DNA from: Burkholderiales bacterium
GTDB taxonomy: Bacteria; Pseudomonadota; Gammaproteobacteria; Burkholderiales; Casimicrobiaceae
Length of the DNA: 57,198 bases
Assembly (NCBI GenBank): GCA_020852555.1
Contig: JADZAQ010000171.1
Span: forward strand, 1 to 57,198
Reading direction: 5' to 3'
Position 1 is the stretch's first letter. Each line of letters opens with the position of its first letter. The position numbers and the translations under genes are program-made. The notes beneath the pieces are model-generated. The model had not been told where the DNA came from. It was given only the letters and a program-made list of their open reading frames with translations, and ran no database searches. This document shows positions 8,868 to 16,879 of the stretch, in pieces.

Positions 8868-10585
8868 ACGATACGACCCTTGGCAAGAATCAACCGTCGG
8901 CGAGCGTTGGCGCCACGGCGGCCCAGCAGCTCGAGCGCGACGTCGCGTCCTGGGAAGGCAACGAGGTCGCGAAGTTCATCGCGAAGGCTCCCGAGCGTCA
9001 GCCGGCCTTCACGACGCAGGGCGGCTTTCCGGTGAAGCGCACCTACACCGCGCTCGACCTCGCCGACACGCCGCTCGAGGACATCGGGCTGCCCGGCCGC
9101 TTCCCGTACACCCGCGGCCCGTACCCGACGATGTATCGCGGCCGGACCTGGACGATGCGCCAGATCGCCGGCTTCGGCACCGCCCAGGACACCAACGAGC
9201 GTTTCAAGTACCTCATCGCCAACGGAATGACCGGGCTGTCCACCGACTTCGACATGCCGACCCTCATGGGTTACGACAGCGACCATCCGATGAGCGAGGG
9301 CGAGGTCGGACGCGAAGGCGTGGCGATCGACACGCTCGCCGACATGGAACGCCTCTTCGAGGGCATCGACCTCACCAAGATCTCGGTGTCGCTCACCATC
9401 AACCCCAGCGCGTGGATCATGCTCGCCATGTACGTGGCGCTGGCCAAACGCCGCGGCTACGACTTGAACGCCCTGTCGGGGACGATCCAGGCCGACATCC
9501 TGAAGGAATTCCAGGCGCAGAAGGAATGGATCTACCCGATCGCGCCGTCGGTGCGCATCGTGCGCGACTGCATCACGTATTGCGCGCAGAACATGAAGCG
9601 CTACAACCCGATCAACATCTCGGGCTACCACATCTCGGAAGCCGGCGGCTCGCCGCTCGACGAGGTGGCGTTCACCATGTGCAACCTCATCACCTACGTC
9701 GAGGAGGTGCAGAAGACCGGCATGCACGTCGACGAGTTCGCACCGCGGCTCGCCTTCTTCTACGTCTGTCAGGCCGATTTCTTCGAGGAGATCGCCAAGT
9801 TCCGCGCGGTCCGCCGCGTCTACGCGAAGATCATGCGCGACCGCTTCGGCGCCAAGAATCCCGAGTCGATGCGCCTGCGCTTCCACTGCCAGACCGCGGC
9901 AGCCTCGCTCACCAAGCCGCAGTACGAGATCAACATCGTGCGCACCGGGTTGCAGGCGCTCTCCGCCGTCCTGGGGGGCGCGCAGAGCCTGCACACCAAC
10001 GGCCGCGACGAGGCGTTCGCGATCCCCACCGAGGAGGCGATGCGCATCGCGCTGCGCACGCAGCAGATCATCGCCGACGAATCGGGCGCCGCCGACGTGG
10101 TCGATCCGCTCGGCGGCTCGTATTTCCTCGAGAGCCTGACCACGCAGTACGAGAAGGCGATCTTCAAGATCATCGACGAGGTCGACGCGCACGGCGGCAC
10201 GATCAAGCTGACCGACGAGAACTGGTTCCAGCGGCGGATCGCCGACTTCGCCTACGAAACCGCCGTCAAGAAGGCGAACGGCGAGAAGCCGGTGATCGGC
10301 GTCAACAAGTACGTGATGCCCGACGAGAAATTCGACATCGAGCTGCACCCGTACGACGAGACCACCGCCAAGCGGCAGATCGCGGCGCTCGACAAGGTGC
10401 GCAAGGAGCGCGACAGCGCGAAGGTCGCGAAGCTCCTGGACAAGCTCGTCGCGGTCGCCAAGGATCCGGCGCAGAACATCATGCCGGTGACCATCGAACT
10501 GGTCGACGCCGGCGCTTCGATGGGCGACATCGTCGAGAAGCTGAAGACGCTGTGGGGCACCTACCGCGAGAAGCCGGTGTTCTAG
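8864..10585 (+). CDS. hcmA: B12-dependent acyl-CoA mutase large subunit, 2-hydroxyisobutyryl-CoA mutase type
   Basis: A 573-residue TIM-barrel mutase subunit (methylmalonyl-CoA mutase family) with WTMRQIAGFGTAQDTNERF and STDFDMPTLMGYDSDHP. The residue that sets substrate class is Ile101, where methylmalonyl-CoA mutase has Tyr89 and isobutyryl-CoA mutase has Phe80. Asp128 stands exactly 27 residues further on. Ile90 and Asp117 with the same spacing are the described pair of 2-hydroxyisobutyryl-CoA mutase, which interconverts 2-hydroxyisobutyryl-CoA and 3-hydroxybutyryl-CoA. There is no B12 domain in this chain; the small subunit supplies it. Translation starts at GTG inside the MeaB stop region. 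Confidence 0.85.
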   Translation: MNDTTLGKNQPSASVGATAAQQLERDVASWEGNEVAKFIAKAPERQPAFTTQGGFPVKRTYTALDLADTPLEDIGLPGRFPYTRGPYPTMYRGRTWTMRQIAGFGTAQDTNERFKYLIANGMTGLSTDFDMPTLMGYDSDHPMSEGEVGREGVAIDTLADMERLFEGIDLTKISVSLTINPSAWIMLAMYVALAKRRGYDLNALSGTIQADILKEFQAQKEWIYPIAPSVRIVRDCITYCAQNMKRYNPINISGYHISEAGGSPLDEVAFTMCNLITYVEEVQKTGMHVDEFAPRLAFFYVCQADFFEEIAKFRAVRRVYAKIMRDRFGAKNPESMRLRFHCQTAAASLTKPQYEINIVRTGLQALSAVLGGAQSLHTNGRDEAFAIPTEEAMRIALRTQQIIADESGAADVVDPLGGSYFLESLTTQYEKAIFKIIDEVDAHGGTIKLTDENWFQRRIADFAYETAVKKANGEKPVIGVNKYVMPDEKFDIELHPYDETTAKRQIAALDKVRKERDSAKVAKLLDKLVAVAKDPAQNIMPVTIELVDAGASMGDIVEKLKTLWGTYREKPVF

Positions 10586-10614
10586 GCCACCCTCGCAGGC
10601 TTCACGAACCCCCC

Positions 10615-10646
10615 GCCGGCAGCCCCGACAATCCGGGCTCGCCGGC
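10615..10646 (+). terminator. Strong hairpin between mutase and TPP-enzyme genes
   Basis: GCCGGC-AGCCC pairs with GGGCT-C-GCCGGC, giving 11 base pairs with one bulged C and a nine-base loop. There is no T-tract, so it is not a classical intrinsic terminator. It may attenuate transcription or protect the upstream mRNA. It begins 30 bases after the mutase stop and ends before the AACCGGAGG site of the next gene. Confidence 0.4.
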
Positions 10647-10674
10647 GAGCGCAACCCACCCGAACCGGAGGCCC

Positions 10675-12399
10675 ATGAGCCTTTCGTCGAATTCCGCTGC
10701 TGCCGTCATCGCCCGCTCGCTCAAGGCGCGCGGCGTGGATCGCGTGTTCGCCCTGTGCGGCGGTCACATCATGCCGCTGTGGATGGCGATCGACGCCGAA
10801 GGCATCGCGATCGTCGACGTGCGCGACGAGCGCGCTGCCGTCTACATGGCGCATGCCTACGGCGAACTGCGCGGCACCACCGGTGTCGCGCTCGTCACCG
10901 CCGGGCCCGGGGTCACCAATGCGATGACCGGCATCGCCAACGCGCACGTCGCGCGGGCCAGCGTGGTCGTGCTTTCCGGCACGCCGCCGCGCGCGCAGGA
11001 CAATCGCGGCGCACTGCAGGACCTCGACCACGTCGGGATGGTGCGCGGCATCACGCGCTACGCGCGCACGGTGCGGGACGCCTCGCTCGTCCCGCAGGAG
11101 CTCGACGAGGCCTTCGCCCGGGCCTGCGGGGACGGTGGTGAGCCGGGCCCCGTCTACCTCGACTTCCCCACCGACGTGCTGCGCGCCGACGTGCCGGTCC
11201 CGCTGCAGCGCGCCGAGCACCTCGCCGGCAAGGCGCGCGTCGCGCTGCCGCCGGCCCCGCAAGCCGTGCAGGCAGCGATCGACGTCCTCTGGACGGCAAA
11301 ACGCCCGCTCGTGATCGCCGGTCGCGGCATCAAGGGCCGCGGCGCGGCGCTACGGCGCTTCCTCGATGCGTTGGGCGCGGTGTACCTCGACACCGGCGAG
11401 TGCAAGGGCCTCCTGCCCGCGTCGCACCCGTCGTTCGTCGGCGCGATGCGCGGCCAGGTGATGGGGGCGGCGGACGTCGTCGTCACCGTCGGGCGCCGAC
11501 TCGACTTTCAGTTGGCCTACGGCTCGCCCGCGGTCTTCGGCGACGCGCGCTTCGTGCGCATCGCCGACGTCACCGCCGAGTTGCGCGACAACCGCCGCGG
11601 CGACGTCGAGGTGCTCGCCGACTGCGGCCTCGCGCTCGCCGCCATCGTCGCCGCGGCACAGGGGCGTGAGCCGGCGGTCGATCGCGAGTGGGTGTCGTCG
11701 TTGCGCCAGCAGCACGAGGCGCGCGCCGGGAAACTGCGCGCGTCGATGCGCACTGCGGAATCGGCGCCGGACGGCAAGATCCACCCCAACCGCGTGCTCG
11801 CCTGCCTGCAGGATGCGCTGGACGCGCGCGGCGGCGATCCGGTCGTCGTCGCCGACGGTGGCGATTTCCTCTCCTTCGCGCGCGTGGGGCTCGACACACC
11901 CACCTATCTCGATCCGGGCCCGCTCGGTTGCATCGGCATCGGCACCCCGTTCGGCATCGGGGCCGCCCTCGCCTGCCCCGAGCGCACCGTCGTGGTCGCC
12001 ACCGGCGACGGCTCGTTCGGCTTCAATGCGATGGAGATCGACACCGCGGTACGCCATCGCGCGCCGCTGCTCATCGTCGTCGCCAACAACGGCGCCTGGC
12101 AGATCGAGGTCAACGACCAGCAGCAGAGCTGGGGTCGCGTCGTCGGCACGACGCTGCAGTTCGCCGATCACGCGGCGATGGCGCGCGCCTTCGGCATGCA
12201 CGCCGAGCGCGTGACCGACGTGGCCGAACTGCCGGCGGCGATCGAGCGGGCGCTCGCGCAGCGACCGGCGCTGCTCGACGTCGTGGTGCGCACCGACGTG
12301 GTCTCCGCCGACGGCAAGTCCGGGCTCGCCGTGGTGCCGGACCTGCAGCCGCTCGGCGCCTGGGACGAGGCGGAGCGGCGCTTCCGCGCGGGCGCGTAG
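10675..12399 (+). CDS. Thiamine-diphosphate-dependent enzyme, acetolactate synthase/2-hydroxyacyl-CoA lyase superfamily
   Basis: A 574-residue protein with the three-domain layout of the superfamily. The N-terminal Pyr domain has the catalytic glutamate Glu52 (VRDERAAVYMAHAYG), the middle domain follows at about 190-345, and the C-terminal PP domain has the ThDP/Mg motif GDGSFG (444-449) ending in ANNGAW. VTVGRRLDFQLAYG in the middle domain resembles oxalyl-CoA decarboxylase and 2-hydroxyacyl-CoA lyase relatives as much as acetolactate synthase. The gene follows the mutase by 89 bases on the same strand. I infer a lyase or synthase acting on a hydroxyacyl-CoA, but acetolactate synthase-like or 2-oxoacid decarboxylase activity remains possible. 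Confidence 0.8.
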   Translation: MSLSSNSAAAVIARSLKARGVDRVFALCGGHIMPLWMAIDAEGIAIVDVRDERAAVYMAHAYGELRGTTGVALVTAGPGVTNAMTGIANAHVARASVVVLSGTPPRAQDNRGALQDLDHVGMVRGITRYARTVRDASLVPQELDEAFARACGDGGEPGPVYLDFPTDVLRADVPVPLQRAEHLAGKARVALPPAPQAVQAAIDVLWTAKRPLVIAGRGIKGRGAALRRFLDALGAVYLDTGECKGLLPASHPSFVGAMRGQVMGAADVVVTVGRRLDFQLAYGSPAVFGDARFVRIADVTAELRDNRRGDVEVLADCGLALAAIVAAAQGREPAVDREWVSSLRQQHEARAGKLRASMRTAESAPDGKIHPNRVLACLQDALDARGGDPVVVADGGDFLSFARVGLDTPTYLDPGPLGCIGIGTPFGIGAALACPERTVVVATGDGSFGFNAMEIDTAVRHRAPLLIVVANNGAWQIEVNDQQQSWGRVVGTTLQFADHAAMARAFGMHAERVTDVAELPAAIERALAQRPALLDVVVRTDVVSADGKSGLAVVPDLQPLGAWDEAERRFRAGA

Positions 12400-12438
12400 C
12401 CCATCCGCCTGCCACCGCGTCGCGCTGACTTCGCCCGC

Positions 12439-13473
12439 ATGCTGATTCCCTACCTCGCGTACCACCCCACCGTCCCCACCGACGTCCGCTTCGGCGCGCA
12501 CGCGCTGATCACCGGACGCGCCACCGCCGGACCGGGCCTCGTGCTCGGCGACTACGCGACGGTGCGCGCCGACGGCGAATCGGTGACCATCGGCACCGGC
12601 GTCTTCCTCGGCGAGCGGGCGACGGTGCACATCGCCCACGACGTCTATTCCACGCACATCGGCGATGGCGTGAGCGTCGGCCGCTACGGGCTCGTCCACG
12701 CCTGCACGCTCGGCGACGGGGTCGTGGTCGGCGCTGCCGCAACGGTCATGGACGGTGCGGTGGTGGGCGCTCGCGCGCTCGTGATGCCAGGCGCGATGGT
12801 GCCGCCGCGCAAGACGCTGGCCGGGGGCCTCGTCTACGCCGGCAGCCCCGCGCAGCCGGTGCGCGCGCTCGAACCCGGCGAGATCGAGCGCTGGCACGCG
12901 ACCTTGCGTGAACAACGCTCACCCGCGGACAACCCGGCGACCGATCTGCCCGCCGACGCCCCGCACCTGCCGGCGGGACCAGCGCGCTTCGCGCGCAGCG
13001 CGACCGCCTACGTCGCCGCCACCGCGCGCTGCGGCGGCGCGATCGAACTCGCCGACGACGCCTCGATCTACTTCGCCTGCGTCGTCGACGCACACGATGC
13101 GCGCATCGCGCTCGGCCGCCGCAGCAACGTGCAAGACGGTTCGCTGCTCGCCGCGTCGCGCGCCGCGGGCGACCTCGTCATCGGCGACGACGTGACGGTC
13201 GGCCACAACGTGCGCATCGGCGCGGGTCGCATCGGCCACCGGGCGCTGATCGGCATGAGCGCGATCGTCGCCGACGGGGTGATCGTCGACGACGACGCCT
13301 GCATCGGCGCTGGCGCCTTCGTCGAATCCGGGACGCACGTGCCCTCCGGCTGGATCTACGCCGGGCGACCGGCCCGCCCGTTCCGCGAATTGCGCCCCGC
13401 CGAGCGCGAAGGCTTCGCCGACATCATCACCGTGTACGCGCAGTACAGCGCCGCGTACCGGACCGGCGGCTGA
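12439..13473 (+). CDS. Tandem gamma-carbonic anhydrase-like protein (two left-handed beta-helix domains)
   Basis: A 344-residue protein made of two gamma-carbonic anhydrase-like hexapeptide domains (about 10-165 and 180-344), each ending in a YAGxPAxPxR segment and a helix. The zinc histidines are divided. The first half keeps the equivalents of Arg59, Asp61, His81 and His122 of the Methanosarcina enzyme (Arg43, Asp45, His64, His87) but has Arg82 at His117. The second half keeps Gln75 and His117 (Gln232, His256) but has Ala238 and Gly261 at the other two. It lies 39 bases after the TPP enzyme gene on the same strand. Carbonic anhydrase activity, or a role in CoA metabolism like CaiE/PaaY, is unproven. 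Confidence 0.85.
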   Translation: MLIPYLAYHPTVPTDVRFGAHALITGRATAGPGLVLGDYATVRADGESVTIGTGVFLGERATVHIAHDVYSTHIGDGVSVGRYGLVHACTLGDGVVVGAAATVMDGAVVGARALVMPGAMVPPRKTLAGGLVYAGSPAQPVRALEPGEIERWHATLREQRSPADNPATDLPADAPHLPAGPARFARSATAYVAATARCGGAIELADDASIYFACVVDAHDARIALGRRSNVQDGSLLAASRAAGDLVIGDDVTVGHNVRIGAGRIGHRALIGMSAIVADGVIVDDDACIGAGAFVESGTHVPSGWIYAGRPARPFRELRPAEREGFADIITVYAQYSAAYRTGG

Positions 13474-13493
13474 TCGGGCCGCTCGATCGCCCG

Positions 13494-15401
13494 CTACCGG
13501 TAGCCCGCGGCCTGCAATTCGAAGAGTTCGGCGTAGCGCCCGCCTTGCGCGAGGAGCGCCTCGTGGGTATCGATCGCCTCGACGCTGCCGTCGACGAGGA
13601 CCGCGATCCGGTCGGCCATGCGCACCGACGAGAAGCGGTGCGAGATGAGGAGCGTCGTCTTCGCGGCCGATAGCTCCTGGAAGCGCTTGAACACCTCGTA
13701 TTCGGCTCGGGCATCGAGTGCGGCAGTGGGTTCGTCGAGGACGAGGACCGGCGCATCGCGCATGTAGGCGCGGGCGATGGCGATCTTCTGCCATTCGCCG
13801 CCGGAGAGGTCGACCCCGCTGCGAAAGCGCCGACCGAGGACCTGTCCGTAGCCGCCCGGCAGTCCCCCGATCACCTCGTCGGCGAGGCTGCGGCGGGCGG
13901 CTTCGGCGATCCGCGCGGGGTCGTCGCGCGCGTCGATGCGGCCGACGGCAATGTTGTCCGCCGCGCTCAGGTGATAGCGCACGAAGTCCTGGAAGATCAC
14001 GCCGACGTTCGCGCGCACCGCGGCGAGGTCGTAGTCGCGCAGATCGTGGCCATCGAGGAGGATGCGCCCCTCGTCCGGGTCGTAGAGCCGGGCGAGGAGC
14101 TTGACGAGCGTCGTCTTGCCGGCGCCGTTCTCGCCGACCAGCGCCAGGGTCTCGCCGGCGCGCACGGCGAGCGAGAGACCGCGCACCGCCCAGTGCTCGG
14201 TGCCGGGATAGCGGAAGCCGACGTTGTCGAACCGGTAGCCTTCGCGCAGCGGCACCGGGAACGGGCGCGGCACGCGCGGCGAGACGAGCCGCGGCCGGAC
14301 GGCGAAGAACGAGAAGAGATCGTCGAGGTAGAGCGCCTGCCCGGCCACCTGCGAGAAGCCGGTGAGCAGGCTCTCGAGGAGCGCATTGAGGCGTCGAAAC
14401 GATCCCGCGAGAAACGTGAGATCGCCGATCGAGAAGTCACCGTGGAGCGTGCGCCACACGATATAGACGTAGGCCGCGTAGTAGGCCGCCGTGCCCAGTG
14501 CCGACAGTGCGCTCCCCCACCCCGCGCGCCGCCAGGCAATGCGCGCATTGGCGGCGTAGAAGTTCTCGGCGAGACGGCGGTAGCGCTCGATCAGGAAGCC
14601 GCTCAAGCCGAAGATCTTGACCTCCTTCGCGGTCTCGGCCGACGCCGCCGTCTGGCGCAGGTAGTCGAGTTCGCGGCGCTCCGGCGTGCGCCGGTAGTTG
14701 AGCGAATAGACCTGCGCGTTGAAGTACGCCTCGCCGATGAAGGCGGGAACGAGCGCCACCGCGAGGAGCGCGATCAACCACGGCGCGTAGATCACGAGAC
14801 CCGCGCCGAAGGTGATCACGGTCAGCGCGTCCTGCGCCTGACCGAAGATCTGGCCGATGAGGCTCGTACGCCCCGATGCCTGGCGGCGCGCGCGCTCCAG
14901 GCGATCCTGGAAGTCGCTGTCCTCGAAGTCCTCGAGATCGACGGTCGCCGCGTGCGCCATGAGCGCGAGGCTCGTCTCGTTGCTGAACTTCTCCGCCAGC
15001 ATGCCCTCGGCGAACGCGATGCCGCGCCCGAGCACGTCGGAGAGCACCGCCAGCGCGAATTCGATCCCGACGAAGGCGGCCAGCCGGTCGAGGTCCCCGG
15101 AAGCAACGCGCTCGCTCAGGGCGTCGGCAATCCCCGGCACCTGCACGAGGCGCACGACCTCGTCGATGATGAGCTTGCCGACGAAGAGGGTGGCGACCGG
15201 CAGGAACGCCCGCACGATGCGCAGCGCGCCCTGCGCGAGCGTGAGCGCCGGACTCGTCCGCCACAGCAGGGCGAGAAACGGCGGCAGATTGCGCAGCGCC
15301 CCGAGCCGCTCGCGCCACGAGCGCGCCGCACCCAGGGCGGCAGCGGCGCTGTCGAGCGCCGATGCGGGCGACGAGGATCCGGAATCAGCGGGCGGCAGCA
15401 T
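13494..15401 (-). CDS. ABC exporter, fused membrane and ATPase domains
   Basis: A 635-residue half-transporter. The N-terminal exporter domain (about 40-350) has around six hydrophobic segments. The ATPase domain (about 385-630) carries Walker A GENGAGKTT, signature VDLSGGEWQK, Walker B VLVLDEPTAALD and the switch histidine ISHR. It would work as a homodimer in the inner membrane. Substrate cannot be told from sequence; relatives export lipids, peptides or drugs. It converges with the tandem gamma-carbonic anhydrase gene, 20 bases apart. No Shine-Dalgarno sequence is visible before the ATG; instead a C-rich inverted-repeat arm lies there. Confidence 0.88.
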   Translation of the reverse strand: MLPPADSGSSSPASALDSAAAALGAARSWRERLGALRNLPPFLALLWRTSPALTLAQGALRIVRAFLPVATLFVGKLIIDEVVRLVQVPGIADALSERVASGDLDRLAAFVGIEFALAVLSDVLGRGIAFAEGMLAEKFSNETSLALMAHAATVDLEDFEDSDFQDRLERARRQASGRTSLIGQIFGQAQDALTVITFGAGLVIYAPWLIALLAVALVPAFIGEAYFNAQVYSLNYRRTPERRELDYLRQTAASAETAKEVKIFGLSGFLIERYRRLAENFYAANARIAWRRAGWGSALSALGTAAYYAAYVYIVWRTLHGDFSIGDLTFLAGSFRRLNALLESLLTGFSQVAGQALYLDDLFSFFAVRPRLVSPRVPRPFPVPLREGYRFDNVGFRYPGTEHWAVRGLSLAVRAGETLALVGENGAGKTTLVKLLARLYDPDEGRILLDGHDLRDYDLAAVRANVGVIFQDFVRYHLSAADNIAVGRIDARDDPARIAEAARRSLADEVIGGLPGGYGQVLGRRFRSGVDLSGGEWQKIAIARAYMRDAPVLVLDEPTAALDARAEYEVFKRFQELSAAKTTLLISHRFSSVRMADRIAVLVDGSVEAIDTHEALLAQGGRYAELFELQAAGYR

Positions 15402-15540
15402 GATGGGGGCGGCCCGCGGGGCCGTGACCCCGCTTCCGCCACGACGTCAGCGGCGCCGGGCCGCCCCAAGCCGCTGACTGCGCCCCCCCGTGGCGGCAGC
15501 GAGCGAAGCGAGCGTGGGGGCCGTTCAACACCATACCGTA
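15402..15540. repeat. Intergenic repeat element with interlocked inverted repeats
   Basis: Between the TPR and ABC genes, GGGGCGGCCCG (15406-15416) is complementary to CGGGCCGCCCC (15457-15467), and GTCAGCGGC (15446-15454) is complementary to GCCGCTGAC (15470-15478). The pairs interlock, so the two hairpins exclude each other or form a pseudoknot. Just beyond is a direct repeat GCGAGCG-AA-GCGAGCG (about 15499-15514) flanked by C-run and G-run arms. The latter resembles multi-copy intergenic repeats I recall from Burkholderiales genomes. Only one copy is present in this window. Confidence 0.5.
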
Positions 15541-15579
15541 AGCCGCCTGCCCGAGGCGGTGCCGGGCGACGCCGGCTAC

Positions 15580-16830
15580 CTACTTCAACGCCACCGCCGC
15601 CGCATCGGCGTGCCCGCGGCACTTGCCGTCGACCGCCGATACCTGACGCAGCGCGGCATAGGCATCGCGGGTCGGTGCGATCTGCGCGAGCCCTTGACGC
15701 AGGCAGACCGTGACGGCATCACCCGGGTGCACGGCGAGCGCACGTTCGAGCGCGGCCTTGGCTTCCTGCGGCTCACTCAGACGCGTCGCGAGGAGCGCGA
15801 TGGCCTGCAGGCTCGCGACATCGCTGCCGTCGCGGGCAACGACCTCGCGGAACGCGGCCAGTGCCGCCGGCGGATCATCGAGCGCGACGTTCACTTCCCC
15901 GACATGCCGCCAGAGCGCCGGATCGCCGGGTGCGAGCTGGACCGCCTTCCGGGCGGCAGCGAGCGCGTCGTCGTACTGCCGGAGGTGGACGTATCCGTCG
16001 CGCAACTCGTCCCACGCGGCCGGATTGTTCGGCTCGCGCCGAGTCCACTCGACCGCGTGGAGAACCAGGACGTTCCAATTGCCGGCCAGGCGCAGCGCCT
16101 CGATCTTGGCGCGCAGTGCGGCAAGCGAGTTCGCGGCATCGGCGTTGGCTTGCGGCAAAGCGCCGGCGGCACCGGCTGCCGCGGCGCGGGGATTCGCTGC
16201 GTTGCCATCGGCGCGTGCGGGCGCTGCGGAGGATGCGAGCGAGGCTGGCGCGGTGGGCCGCGTGGCGTCGAGGCCCGGCGCAGCGGGCGCGCCACCCCAC
16301 ACGAGGTAGTAGACGCTCGCCGCCGCCACCGTCAACAGGGCGAGCCCCCCCAGTGCCGGGCCCCGGTAGCGGGCGAACGCGGCGCGGCGCGCGACGCGGC
16401 GCCGATCGGCGGCCGCGATCTCGGGGACCGGCGCCGGCGCGGGATGCGCGGGATGCGCGGGATGCGCCGGGTGCGATCGCCGGTCACGGTCGAGCAAGCG
16501 CAGCGCCGTACCGCGCGCCCGCACATAGATGGCAGCCGCCGCCGTCTTGTCGCCGCCCGCCTGCGTCAGCGCGCGCTCCCACAGCGGCTGGTCGACGTGA
16601 CCGCGCGCGTACTCGCGCGCCGCCTGCTGGGCGTAGCCGTCGACCTTCACCGGTGCGCTCCGGGTGATCGGCACCGGGCGCTCGATGGGCTTGATGTCGA
16701 TGGTGAAATCGCCGCCGCCCGCCATCGCCGGGGCGAGGGTGACGTCGTCGTCGCGCGCCGCATCCAGTCCCTCCGGAACCGCGGGATCCTCGATTTCGAC
16801 GAGTTCGAGGTGCATCGACTTGCTCTCCAT
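15580..16830 (-). CDS. TPR-repeat protein with one membrane segment
   Basis: A 416-residue protein I cannot name. The N-terminal 155 residues are hydrophilic and probably cytoplasmic. A short HPAHPAHPAHPA run precedes a single transmembrane segment (ALGGLALLTVAAASVYYLVW). After an Ala-rich linker come about three tetratricopeptide-like repeats (NNPAAWDELRDGYVHLRQYDDALAAARKAV and the two following units), presumably in the periplasm. Such proteins scaffold envelope assemblies. The ATG chosen begins MESKSMHLEL; the longer frame overlaps the dehydrogenase gene upstream. It follows that gene by 49 bases on the same strand. Confidence 0.7.
   Translation of the reverse strand: MESKSMHLELVEIEDPAVPEGLDAARDDDVTLAPAMAGGGDFTIDIKPIERPVPITRSAPVKVDGYAQQAAREYARGHVDQPLWERALTQAGGDKTAAAAIYVRARGTALRLLDRDRRSHPAHPAHPAHPAPAPVPEIAAADRRRVARRAAFARYRGPALGGLALLTVAAASVYYLVWGGAPAAPGLDATRPTAPASLASSAAPARADGNAANPRAAAAGAAGALPQANADAANSLAALRAKIEALRLAGNWNVLVLHAVEWTRREPNNPAAWDELRDGYVHLRQYDDALAAARKAVQLAPGDPALWRHVGEVNVALDDPPAALAAFREVVARDGSDVASLQAIALLATRLSEPQEAKAALERALAVHPGDAVTVCLRQGLAQIAPTRDAYAALRQVSAVDGKCRGHADAAAVALK
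16441..16472 (-). repeat. Nine-base tandem repeat inside the TPR gene
   Basis: Three and a half copies of GGGATGCGC (plus-strand reading) encode the HPA tripeptide repeat just before the membrane segment. The copies are almost identical, so copy number may vary by slippage without a frameshift. Confidence 0.7.
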
Positions 16831-16879
16831 GGCGAGGTCGAAGCAACTTGAATGCCAGCTGACGATTGGTGCGTGGGAA

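Noticed and set aside
8842-10674. Plus-strand frame continuous with the TPP-enzyme gene, opposite phase to the mutase
   Set aside because: The region encodes the mutase in another frame with clear homology; the TPP protein begins at its own ATG with a ribosome-binding site.
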